DNA from: Pseudomonas sp. S06B 330
GTDB taxonomy: Bacteria; Pseudomonadota; Gammaproteobacteria; Pseudomonadales; Pseudomonadaceae
DNA length: 64,000 nucleotides
Assembly (NCBI RefSeq): GCF_002845275.2
Contig: NZ_CP088149.1
Coordinates: 5,152,001 to 5,216,000 of the forward strand
Reading direction: 5' to 3'
The first letter of the stretch is position 1. Each line of letters opens with the position of its first letter. The notes below the pieces were generated by a model. The model was not told the DNA's origin. It made no database searches and saw nothing but the letters and a program-made list of their open reading frames with translations. Below are positions 28,275-36,410 of this stretch, in pieces. The position numbers were made by a program, and so were the translations under genes.

Positions 28275-30341
28275 ATGTCCAGCTGTACTGCTGTCTATCG
28301 CCTGTCCCTGCAAGGGACCCTCGCCGTCATCTGCGGCGCCCTACTCAGCCCACTGGCTCTGGCCGTCAGCCAGAGCGTGAACGAGCATGCTCACGAACAA
28401 TCCGAGCTGAGCCCGACGGTGATAACCGCCGTCGCCCCCAGCTCACCATTGACCATCGTCACCAATCCCAAAGACCCACGCCAACCGGTGCCGGCCAGTG
28501 ATGGCGCTGACTACCTGAAAACCATCCCCGGCTTTTCTGCCATCCGCGCCGGTGGCACCAATGGCGATCCGGTACTGCGCGGCATGTTCGGTTCACGGCT
28601 GAACATTCTCACCAACGGTGGCGTGATGCTCGGCGCCTGCCCCAACCGTATGGACGCGCCCACCTCCTACATCTCGCCAGAAACCTACGACCGCCTGACT
28701 GTGATCAAAGGCCCGCAAAGCGTGATCTGGGGGCCTGGGGCATCGGCCGGGACCATTCTCTTTGACCGTGAGCCAGAGAAATTCGGTGAGCTGGGCAGCC
28801 GGGTCAATGCCAGCCTGCTGGGCGGTTCCAACGGGCGTTTCGACAAGGTCATCGACACCGCCGCAGGTAACCGTTTGGGCTACGCCCGCTTCGTCGGCAA
28901 CCAGTCGCACTCCGACGACTACGAGGATGGCAATGGCGATACCGTGCCATCGCGCTGGGACAAATGGAACGGTGATGTAGCCCTGGGCTGGACCCCCGAC
29001 GCCGACACCCTGGTGGAACTGACTGCTGGCAAGGGCGACGGCGAAGCCCGTTACGCGGGGCGCGGCATGGACGGCTCGCAGTTCAAACGCGAGAGCCTGG
29101 GTCTGCGCGTTGAGAAGTCCAACATCGGTGATGTGTTCGACAAGCTTGAAGCTCAGGTCTACTACAACTACGCCGACCACGTGATGGACAACTACAGCCT
29201 GCGTACCCCGTCGGGCACGGGCATGATGGGTATGCCGATGGTCAGCAACGTCGATCGCCGTACCCTGGGTGGCCGGGTCAAGGGTACCTGGCGCTGGAGT
29301 GAGTTGCAGTTGATTGCGGGCATCGACGCGCAAACCAACGAACACCGTCAGCGCGGCGGCATGGGCATTGATGTGCACAAGAACATGCCCTGGACCAAGG
29401 ACGCCGACTTTCACAACTACGGCGTGTTTGGCGAACTGACCTGGTACGCCGCTGATCAGGACCGCCTGATCACCGGTGCACGTCTTGATCGCGCGTCGGC
29501 CGAAGACTATCGCCAAGACAGCCCCACCGACGGCGATACCCGCGCCGATACCTTGCCCAGCGGCTTTGCGCGCTACGAGCATGATTTGCTCGATCTCCCC
29601 GCCACAGCCTACGTGGGGCTTGGTCACGCCGAGCGTTTCCCAGACTACTGGGAGCTGTTCTCACCCAAGTCGGGCCCGGCAGGTTCGGTCAATGCCTTCG
29701 ACAGTATCAAACCGGAGAAAACCACCCAGCTGGACTTCGGCATCCAGTACCAGACTGAAGACTTCCAAGCCTGGGCCTCGGGCTACGTCGGGCAGATCCG
29801 CGATTACATCTTGTTCGACTACAGCACCAACATGATGGGCAAGAGCAGCTCAAGGGCGCAGAACATCGACGCACGCATCATGGGTGGCGAACTAGGCGCT
29901 GCCTATATGTTGACCTCCAACTGGAAAGCTGACGCGACCCTGGCCTACGCTTGGGGCAAGAACAGCAGTGATGGCACGGCACTACCACAGATGCCGCCGC
30001 TGGAGAGTCGCCTGGGCCTGACCTATAGCCGTGATGTCTGGAGTGCCGGGGCCTTGTGGCGCCTGGTGGCGGCGCAGAATCGCATTGACGAAGACCACGG
30101 CAACGTGGTCGGCAAGGACTATGAAAAGAGTGCCGGTTTCGGGGTGTTCTCGCTCAATGGCAGTTACAAGGTCAGCAAGCACCTGAAGCTCAGTGCCGGG
30201 GTCGATAACCTGTTCGACAAGGCCTATTCCGAACACCTGAACCTGGCGGGCAATGCCGGTTTCGGCTACCCGGCCAGTGATCCACAGGCAATCGATGAGC
30301 CGGGGCGCACGCTCTGGACCAAGGTCGACCTGAGTTTCTGA
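28275..30341 (+). CDS. oprC: TonB-dependent copper receptor, OprC-like
   Basis: Outer-membrane receptor for copper uptake. The 688-residue product has a signal peptide, a plug domain (about 60-170, IPGFSAIRAGGTNGDPVLRGMFGSRLNIL) and a 22-strand barrel ending in the terminal aromatic motif (TLWTKVDLSF). It carries the CxxxM-HxM copper-site signature described for P. aeruginosa OprC: Cys122 and Met126 in GACPNRMD, and His302 and Met304 in DHVMD. The genes on both sides are copper-type proteins. Confidence 0.92.
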   Translation: MSSCTAVYRLSLQGTLAVICGALLSPLALAVSQSVNEHAHEQSELSPTVITAVAPSSPLTIVTNPKDPRQPVPASDGADYLKTIPGFSAIRAGGTNGDPVLRGMFGSRLNILTNGGVMLGACPNRMDAPTSYISPETYDRLTVIKGPQSVIWGPGASAGTILFDREPEKFGELGSRVNASLLGGSNGRFDKVIDTAAGNRLGYARFVGNQSHSDDYEDGNGDTVPSRWDKWNGDVALGWTPDADTLVELTAGKGDGEARYAGRGMDGSQFKRESLGLRVEKSNIGDVFDKLEAQVYYNYADHVMDNYSLRTPSGTGMMGMPMVSNVDRRTLGGRVKGTWRWSELQLIAGIDAQTNEHRQRGGMGIDVHKNMPWTKDADFHNYGVFGELTWYAADQDRLITGARLDRASAEDYRQDSPTDGDTRADTLPSGFARYEHDLLDLPATAYVGLGHAERFPDYWELFSPKSGPAGSVNAFDSIKPEKTTQLDFGIQYQTEDFQAWASGYVGQIRDYILFDYSTNMMGKSSSRAQNIDARIMGGELGAAYMLTSNWKADATLAYAWGKNSSDGTALPQMPPLESRLGLTYSRDVWSAGALWRLVAAQNRIDEDHGNVVGKDYEKSAGFGVFSLNGSYKVSKHLKLSAGVDNLFDKAYSEHLNLAGNAGFGYPASDPQAIDEPGRTLWTKVDLSF

Positions 30342-30352
30342 CCCACCATCAG

Positions 30353-30373
30353 GGCGCGATCATCGATCGCGCC
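30353..30373. other. Perfect hairpin between oprC and the PepSY gene
   Basis: GGCGCGATC-ATC-GATCGCGCC, a nine-base perfect stem starting 12 bases after the oprC stop. There is no T tract, so it may act as an mRNA 3' stabiliser or attenuator. Confidence 0.5.
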
Positions 30374-30399
30374 TTACCCTGGCAACACAGGAGTGCTCC

Positions 30400-31773
30400 A
30401 TGAGCAAACCGTCGATTTCCTTCTACAACCTGGCTTGGCGTTGGCACTTTTATGCCGGGCTGTTCGTCGCCCCGATCATGATCTTGCTGGCGATCACCGG
30501 GATTATCTACTTGTTCAAGCCGCAGCTGGATCCTCTGCTTTACCGCGACTTGATGGTGGTCGAGGCCGGGCACCACACGCAAAACGCCGAAAGCTTGCTA
30601 CAGCAGGTACGACAGGCCTACCCCAAGGGTCAGGTCAGCCAGTACTTGCCGGCCATTGCCAGTGACCGCAGCGCGCAGTTTGTGGTCACTGATGCCGACC
30701 GTGAACTGAATGTGTTCATCAACCCCTATGACGGCAGATTGCTAGGCACACAGGATGCGAAGGACAACCTGCAAGCCATCGCCCGTGCCCTGCATGGCGA
30801 GCTGATGGTCGGCACACTCGGTGATCGCGTAGTGGAGCTGGCCGCAGGTTGGGGCGTGGTGCTGGTGGTCTCAGGATTGTACCTTTGGTGGCCACGCGGC
30901 AAGCGCACAGGCGGTGTACTTTGGCCGCGTCGGAACGCTCGCGGGCGCCTGCTTTGGCGTGATCTGCACGCGGTTACCGGCTTCTGGGGTTCAGCCCTAC
31001 TGCTGTTGATGCTGCTCAGCGGCATGACCTGGACCGGTTTCTGGGGCAAGCAGTATGCCGAGGTATGGAACAGCTTTCCGGCAGCGATGTGGACGGATGT
31101 CCCCCAGTCCGACAAGCAGGCAGGCGAGCTGAACAGTGCCAGTCGCCAGACCGTGCCCTGGGCGATGGAAAACACACCGATGCCAAAATCGGGTGCCCAC
31201 GCCGAACATGCCGGGCATAACATGGGCTCCAGTGCACCCGCAGCCCCGCAGGTCAGCCTGCAACAGATCCAGGACCTGGCCACCGCCCGCGCAGTCGAGC
31301 CTGGCTACAGCATTACCCTGCCCACCACCGCCGAAGGCGTGTACACCATCGCCGTGTTCGCCGACGACCCGCGCAACGATGCCACCCTGCATGTCGATCA
31401 ATACACCGGCAAGGTCCTGGTCGACGTGCGCTGGCAGGATTACAACAACGTCGCCCGAGCTACCGAGCTTGGCGTAATGCTGCATGAAGGCAAGATGTTC
31501 GGTCCGCTGAACCAACTGGTCATTCTGCTGATCTGCCTGATGATTCTGCTCGGCTCGGTCAGTGGCTTGGTGATGTGGTGGAAGCGGCGTCCGGAAGGCG
31601 GGCTGGGTGTACCGCCGCTGCGCCATGACCTGCCACGCTGGAAAACCGCGACGGTGATCATGCTGATGCTCGGCGTTGCGTTTCCGCTGGTGGGGGCCTC
31701 AATGGTGCTGGTGTGGTTGGTGGACCGTGTGAGCGTGACCCGCCTGAGGCCCAAGGCAGAATTGGGTCTGTAG
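30400..31773 (+). CDS. PepSY-associated membrane protein with His/Met-rich loop
   Basis: The 457-residue product has about four membrane helices (near 20-40, 145-165, 195-215, 370-390, plus a C-terminal one) and PepSY domains in the periplasmic loops. Related proteins act beside TonB receptors, some as inner-membrane metal or siderophore reductases. A loop near residues 260-285 is His/Met-rich (MPKSGAHAEHAGHNMGSS), fitting copper. CAGGAG precedes the ATG. The stop TAG is part of the following REP element. Confidence 0.82.
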   Translation: MSKPSISFYNLAWRWHFYAGLFVAPIMILLAITGIIYLFKPQLDPLLYRDLMVVEAGHHTQNAESLLQQVRQAYPKGQVSQYLPAIASDRSAQFVVTDADRELNVFINPYDGRLLGTQDAKDNLQAIARALHGELMVGTLGDRVVELAAGWGVVLVVSGLYLWWPRGKRTGGVLWPRRNARGRLLWRDLHAVTGFWGSALLLLMLLSGMTWTGFWGKQYAEVWNSFPAAMWTDVPQSDKQAGELNSASRQTVPWAMENTPMPKSGAHAEHAGHNMGSSAPAAPQVSLQQIQDLATARAVEPGYSITLPTTAEGVYTIAVFADDPRNDATLHVDQYTGKVLVDVRWQDYNNVARATELGVMLHEGKMFGPLNQLVILLICLMILLGSVSGLVMWWKRRPEGGLGVPPLRHDLPRWKTATVIMLMLGVAFPLVGASMVLVWLVDRVSVTRLRPKAELGL

Positions 31774-31871
31774 CCGCTGCCGCAGGCTGCGATGGGGCCG
31801 ACAGGTTCCCGGCGCTCTCAAGGTTCCGCGCCTGCTGTGCAGCCGATCGCAGCCTGCGACAGCGGCTACGG
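31771..31871. repeat. REP element downstream of the PepSY gene
   Basis: Left arm TAGCCGCTGCCGCAGGCTGC from 31771, right arm CGATCGCAGCCTGCGACAGC from 31844 on. A slightly diverged version of the repeats at 4108 and 25181; it provides the stop codon of the gene before it. Confidence 0.85.
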
Positions 31872-31940
31872 GGAACTCCAGCGCCTGCGGTTGTGGGACA
31901 AATCCGCTACCATGGGCGCCCGCTTTTCACAGGACCGGCA

Positions 31941-32729
31941 ATGAGCACCCTGAGTATCAGCGACCTGCACTGGTCGCCGCTTGGCCACGGCCATTGTCAT
32001 CATCAGTTCCAACTGCGCGAGGTCAACTTGCGGGTCAAGGCAGGCGAGTTCGTCGGCCTGATCGGTCCCAACGGCAGTGGCAAGACCAGCCTGCTGCGCT
32101 GCGCTTATCGATTCAACAAACCCGAGCGCGGCCTGGTACGCCTGGATGAACACGACCTGTGGCGACAATCGCCGCGCTGGTGTGCCCAGCGTATCGCCGT
32201 GGTCCTGCAGGAATTCCCCGATGCCTTCGGCCTGAACGTCGAGGAAGTGGTCGCCATGGGCCGTACTCCGCACAAGGGTCTGTTCGATGGCGACAACGAC
32301 GACGATCGCCAGTTGGTCAAAACGGCGCTGCACGCGGTCGGCCTGGAGGGCTTCGATGATCACAGCTTTGTCAGCCTGTCGGGCGGCGAAAAGCAACGAG
32401 TGATCCTCGCCCGGGCACTGGTCCAACAACCGCAATTGTTGATCCTCGACGAGCCGACCAACCATCTCGATCCCCGCTATCAGTTGGAGTTGTTGCAGCA
32501 AGTGCGCCGTCTGGGGATCGGCACCCTGGCCAGCATCCATGACCTGAACCTGGCCGCAGCGTTCTGTGATCGTCTGTACGTCCTCGACCACGGCCGCATC
32601 GTCGCCAGCGGCACACCGAGCGAGGTACTCACCACCGACCTGTTGCACGACGTGTTCGGCGTACGCGCCCTGATAGACCGCCACCCCCTCGCCGACCACC
32701 CACGCCTTACCTGGATAACCCAGCGATGA
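31941..32729 (+). CDS. ABC transporter ATP-binding protein, FecE/BtuD class
   Basis: ATPase of a FecBCD-type metal-chelate, heme or corrinoid importer. The 262-residue product has Walker [10 protein letters not shown], the Q loop (VLQEFPD), signature LSGGEKQRV, Walker [13 protein letters not shown] and the H-loop histidine (SIHDLN). An N-terminal GHGHCHH stretch is unusual. The ATG at 31941 gives the family N terminus. It overlaps the binding-protein gene by four bases. Confidence 0.9.
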   Translation: MSTLSISDLHWSPLGHGHCHHQFQLREVNLRVKAGEFVGLIGPNGSGKTSLLRCAYRFNKPERGLVRLDEHDLWRQSPRWCAQRIAVVLQEFPDAFGLNVEEVVAMGRTPHKGLFDGDNDDDRQLVKTALHAVGLEGFDDHSFVSLSGGEKQRVILARALVQQPQLLILDEPTNHLDPRYQLELLQQVRRLGIGTLASIHDLNLAAAFCDRLYVLDHGRIVASGTPSEVLTTDLLHDVFGVRALIDRHPLADHPRLTWITQR

Positions 32730-33673
32730 TTCGAACCACCTTGCTTGTGCTGCTGGGCCTGCTCGCCAGCAGCAACGTCTTCGCCGAGGCGACCCAGTAC
32801 CCGCTGACCGTACAGAGCTGCAACCGTCAGGTGACCTTCAACAAGGCTCCCGAACATGCCCTGAGCCATGACATCAACATGACCCAGATGATGCTCGCCC
32901 TCGGCCTGCGCCCGCGCATGGTCGGCTACAGCGGCGTCAGTGGCTGGAAGGCAGTCACGCCGGAACTGCAGAAGGAGCTCGAAGGGCTGCCGGAGCTGGC
33001 CAGCAAGTACCCGTCGGTGGAGACCCTGCTCAACGCCAATGTCGACTTCTTCTTCGCCGGTTGGGATTACGGCATGCGCGTCGGTGGCGACCTTACCCCG
33101 CAGTCCTTGGCGCCGCTGAATATCGCCGTCTACGAGTTGACCGAGTCGTGTGCCTTTGTCATGAAACGGCCAGCCGCCAGCCTCGACGATACCTACACCG
33201 ACGTGCGCAACCTGGGCAGAATTTTTGATGTGCAGAACCGCGCCGAGCAGTTGATCAGCCACATGCAGCAACGGGTCAATGCGGTTCAGCAGCATGTGCC
33301 CGCGCAGCGCCCACGGGTGTTTCTGTATGACAGTGGTGAAGACCGGGCCATGACCTCTGGCCGCCTGGGCATGCCCCAGGCCTTGATTGAGGCGGCCGGT
33401 GGACGCAACGTGCTCGACGATATCGACGCCAGCTGGACCCGGGTGAACTGGGAAAGCGTGGTCGAGCGCAATCCCGAAGTGATTGTCATCGTCGACTACG
33501 GCGAAGTCAGCGCCGAACAGAAGCAGGCGTTCCTCGAACAGCACCCGGCCCTGCAGTCGGTGTCGGCGATCCGTAACAAGCGATTTGTGGTTATTCCCTA
33601 CGTCGCCGCCACGCCAAGCCTGGAAAATGTCGACGCCATCGAAACCATTGCTGCGAGCCTACACGGCACATGA
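32726..33673 (+). CDS. Periplasmic substrate-binding protein, FecB/BtuF class
   Basis: The 315-residue product has a signal peptide (LLVLLGLLASSNVFA) and the two-lobed binding fold of the helical-backbone class: RVAYxx-like region PEHALSHDINMTQMMLALGL, VDFFFAGWDYG, and the C-terminal lobe (RVFLYDSGEDRAMTSG, VIVIVDYGE). The substrate cannot be read from the sequence. Iron chelates, heme and cobalamin precursors are possible; the nearby cob cluster and copper receptor give weak hints. Overlaps both neighbours by four bases. Confidence 0.85.
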   Translation: MIRTTLLVLLGLLASSNVFAEATQYPLTVQSCNRQVTFNKAPEHALSHDINMTQMMLALGLRPRMVGYSGVSGWKAVTPELQKELEGLPELASKYPSVETLLNANVDFFFAGWDYGMRVGGDLTPQSLAPLNIAVYELTESCAFVMKRPAASLDDTYTDVRNLGRIFDVQNRAEQLISHMQQRVNAVQQHVPAQRPRVFLYDSGEDRAMTSGRLGMPQALIEAAGGRNVLDDIDASWTRVNWESVVERNPEVIVIVDYGEVSAEQKQAFLEQHPALQSVSAIRNKRFVVIPYVAATPSLENVDAIETIAASLHGT

Positions 33674-34680
33674 GTCGTTATCGTCTGCTGTTACTCGCGC
33701 TGATCGGGCTACTGCTGCTGTCCTGTGTGGTGTCGCTGGGCTTTGGTTCCGCACCGGTGCCGGTCGAGGTGGTCTGGCGCGTGTTGTTGTCCAAGCTCTT
33801 CGGGATTGCCCCCCAGACACCCGCCTGGACCACTGGCCAGGAACATATTGTCTGGCTTATCCGCGTACCACGCATGCTACTGGCGGCGCTGGTGGGGGGG
33901 GGACTGGCGATGATCGGCGCGGTGCTGCAGGCCGTCACGCGCAACCCGTTGGCCGACCCGCACCTGCTCGGCGTGACCTCCGGCGCCACCCTCGGGGCTG
34001 TATTGGTGGTATTGCATATCGGTGAATTGCTCGGCGTCTTCACCTTGCCGCTGGCAGCCTTTATCGGCGCCTTGTGCAGCATGCTGCTGGTGCTGGCAAT
34101 TGCCAGCCGTCATGGCCGCCTGGACAGTGACCGTCTGCTGCTGTGCGGTGTCGCGGTGGCGTTTGTAATGATGGCCATCGCTAACCTGTTGCTGTTCCTT
34201 GGCGACCACCGTGCCAGCTCCGCCGTGATGTTCTGGATGCTCGGCGGCTTGGGCCTGGCGCGCTGGGAGTTGCTGCCGATTCCGGCCATCAGCGTGTTGC
34301 TGGGCTTGACCCTGTTGCTGGGCATGGCCCGCGCGCTCAATGCACTGATGGCCGGCGAACAAACAGCGGTAACCCTCGGGCTCAACGCCCGTACGGTGCG
34401 CCTGCTGGCGTTCCTCATCTGTTCACTACTGACTGGAGTGCTGGTGGCGATCAGTGGCTCGATCGGCTTTGTCGGCCTGATGGTGCCGCATATTGCCCGG
34501 CGCCTGGTCGGTGCCGAGCACACCCGTCTGTTACCGGTGTGCCTGTTACTCGGCAGCCTGTTCCTAATCTGGGTCGATGTTGCTGCGCGCACCCTGATCT
34601 CGCCCGAGGACCTGCCCATCGGGATCGCCACGGCAGCGATCGGCGGTCTGTTTTTTATCGGCCTGATGCGCAAGCGTTGA
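33670..34680 (+). CDS. ABC transporter permease, FecCD family
   Basis: Inner-membrane permease that dimerises in FecBCD-type importers. The 336-residue product has about ten membrane helices and the family motifs RVPRMLLAALVGGGLAMIGAVLQAVTRNPLADPHLLG (start of the conserved core) and GSIGFVGLMVPHIARRLVG. Last gene of the three-gene operon ATPase - binding protein - permease. Confidence 0.92.
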   Translation: MSRYRLLLLALIGLLLLSCVVSLGFGSAPVPVEVVWRVLLSKLFGIAPQTPAWTTGQEHIVWLIRVPRMLLAALVGGGLAMIGAVLQAVTRNPLADPHLLGVTSGATLGAVLVVLHIGELLGVFTLPLAAFIGALCSMLLVLAIASRHGRLDSDRLLLCGVAVAFVMMAIANLLLFLGDHRASSAVMFWMLGGLGLARWELLPIPAISVLLGLTLLLGMARALNALMAGEQTAVTLGLNARTVRLLAFLICSLLTGVLVAISGSIGFVGLMVPHIARRLVGAEHTRLLPVCLLLGSLFLIWVDVAARTLISPEDLPIGIATAAIGGLFFIGLMRKR

Positions 34681-34790
34681 TTACCGTCAAGCACCCATTG
34701 GTCTTGAGACGTATTGTCGCGGTTGCGCCAGGAAGGCGCGTGTTAGCCTAACGCGCACAAGAGAACTGCTCTGAACGGAATGCCTAGCCT

Positions 34791-36206
34791 ATGACCGTAA
34801 ACCTGTCCCCGCAACACCCCTCGCCTGACCAACATGAACACCTCGAACGCAGCCTGTCCAACCGCCATATCCAATTGATCGCCATCGGTGGTGCCATCGG
34901 TACCGGGTTGTTCATGGGCTCGGGCAAGACCATCAGTCTGGCCGGTCCGTCGATCATCTTTGTCTACATGATCATTGGTTTCATGCTGTTCTTCGTCATG
35001 CGCGCCATGGGTGAACTGCTGCTGTCGAACCTGGAGTACAAGTCGTTCATCGACTTCTCCGCCGACCTGCTCGGCCCCTGGGCGGGTTATTTTACCGGCT
35101 GGACTTACTGGTTCTGCTGGATCATCACTGGCATTGCCGATGTGATTGCGATCTCTGCCTACTCGCAATTCTGGTTTCCCGACTTACCGCAATGGGCACC
35201 CGCACTGGCCTGTGTCGGCCTGCTGCTGTCGTTGAACCTGATCACGGTGAAGATGTTCGGCGAGATCGAATTCTGGTTCGCCATGATCAAGATCGTCGCC
35301 ATCCTCGCCCTGGTCGGCACCGGCCTGTACATGGTCTTGGTCGGCTTCGAGTCACCGAGCGGGCGCAGTGCCGATCTGGCCAACCTATGGAACGATGGCG
35401 GCATGTTCCCGCATGGTTTGATGGGCTTCTTCGCCGGGTTTCAGATTGCCGTGTTTGCCTTCGTTGGTATCGAGCTGGTGGGCACCACCGCCGCTGAAGC
35501 GAAGAACCCCGAGCGCACCCTGCCACGGGCGATCAACTCGATCCCGGTGCGGATCATCGTGTTCTACGTGCTGGCCCTGATCACCATCATGGTGGTGACG
35601 CCATGGCGCGACGTGGTGCCGGGCAAGAGCCCGTTCGTTGAGCTATTCGTACTGGCTGGCCTGCCAGCAGCAGCGAGCATCATCAACTTCGTGGTACTGA
35701 CCTCGGCGGCCTCCTCGGCCAACAGTGGCGTGTTCTCCACTAGCCGCATGCTCTTCGGCCTGGCCCAACAAGGCGACGCACCCCGTAGCTTCGAACACCT
35801 CTCCAGCCGCAAGGTGCCGGCCAACGGCCTGTACTTCTCCTGCACCTGCCTATTGCTCGGCGCCGCGCTGATGTACGTAATTCCCGATCTGATCGAAGCC
35901 TTCACCCTGGTGACCACGGTGTCGGCGATCTTGTTCATGTTCGTCTGGACCCTGATCCTGCTGTCGTACCTGCGCTACCGCAAACATCGCGCCGCCCTGC
36001 ATCAGGCGTCGAAGTACAAAATGCCCGGCGGACGCTTCATGTCGGTGGTATGCCTGGCGTTCTTCGCCTTCATCCTGGTGCTACTGAGCCTGGAAAGCGA
36101 CACCCGTCAGGCACTGATTGTCACGCCGCTGTGGTTCCTGCTGCTGGCCGTGACCTACCAGTTCGTGCGACGCAATCGCCAGCAACTGGCAACGCAGCAG
36201 AACTGA
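34791..36206 (+). CDS. cycA: D-serine/D-alanine/glycine transporter CycA
   Basis: APC-superfamily proton symporter for glycine, D-alanine and D-serine. The 471-residue product has 12 predicted helices and strong CycA-like motifs: LSNRHIQLIAIGGAIGTGLFMGSGKTI, YWFCWIITGIADV, AEAKNPERTLPRAI, SSANSGVFSTSRML. Full length. It has its own 110-base upstream region and ends in a hairpin. Confidence 0.9.
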   Translation: MTVNLSPQHPSPDQHEHLERSLSNRHIQLIAIGGAIGTGLFMGSGKTISLAGPSIIFVYMIIGFMLFFVMRAMGELLLSNLEYKSFIDFSADLLGPWAGYFTGWTYWFCWIITGIADVIAISAYSQFWFPDLPQWAPALACVGLLLSLNLITVKMFGEIEFWFAMIKIVAILALVGTGLYMVLVGFESPSGRSADLANLWNDGGMFPHGLMGFFAGFQIAVFAFVGIELVGTTAAEAKNPERTLPRAINSIPVRIIVFYVLALITIMVVTPWRDVVPGKSPFVELFVLAGLPAAASIINFVVLTSAASSANSGVFSTSRMLFGLAQQGDAPRSFEHLSSRKVPANGLYFSCTCLLLGAALMYVIPDLIEAFTLVTTVSAILFMFVWTLILLSYLRYRKHRAALHQASKYKMPGGRFMSVVCLAFFAFILVLLSLESDTRQALIVTPLWFLLLAVTYQFVRRNRQQLATQQN

Positions 36207-36212
36207 CCTGCC

Positions 36213-36243
36213 GCCGGTTGCGCACCAGCGCGGCGCAACCGGC
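36213..36243. other. Long hairpin after cycA
   Basis: GCCGGTTGCGC (36213-36223) pairs perfectly with GCGCAACCGGC (36233-36243). There is no T tract. It probably protects or weakly terminates the cycA transcript. Confidence 0.55.
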
Positions 36244-36279
36244 TGCACCGTTCTACGGGTTAAGCCCCAGGCCGGTGCA
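36244..36279 (+). promoter_or_regulatory. Possible NtrC half-sites upstream of urtA
   Basis: TGCACC (36244-36249) and GGTGCA (36274-36279) are the two halves of the NtrC consensus but lie 24 bases apart instead of five. They are 50-90 bases upstream of the sigma-54 promoter, a normal distance for an enhancer. Inferred only. Confidence 0.35.
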
Positions 36280-36330
36280 GCAATTTCTTCTGCGTCCCCT
36301 CAACACCCGTGCCAGAGCCCTTGGCGGTTC

Positions 36331-36346
36331 CGGCACAGCCCTTGCT
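36331..36346 (+). promoter_or_regulatory. Sigma-54 promoter of urtABCDE
   Basis: CGGCACAGCCCTTGCT matches the -24/-12 consensus (TGGCAC-N5-TTGC) at all but the first base, with the required ten bases between GG and GC. Predicted start near 36357, about 54 bases before the urtA ATG. Sigma-54/NtrC control of urea uptake is expected under nitrogen limitation. Confidence 0.75.
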
Positions 36347-36410
36347 AAAGCTCTCTTGCGAAGTCGCCATCTGCCTTACCCGCACATTCGAACTCAACGG
36401 AGAGAGCACT

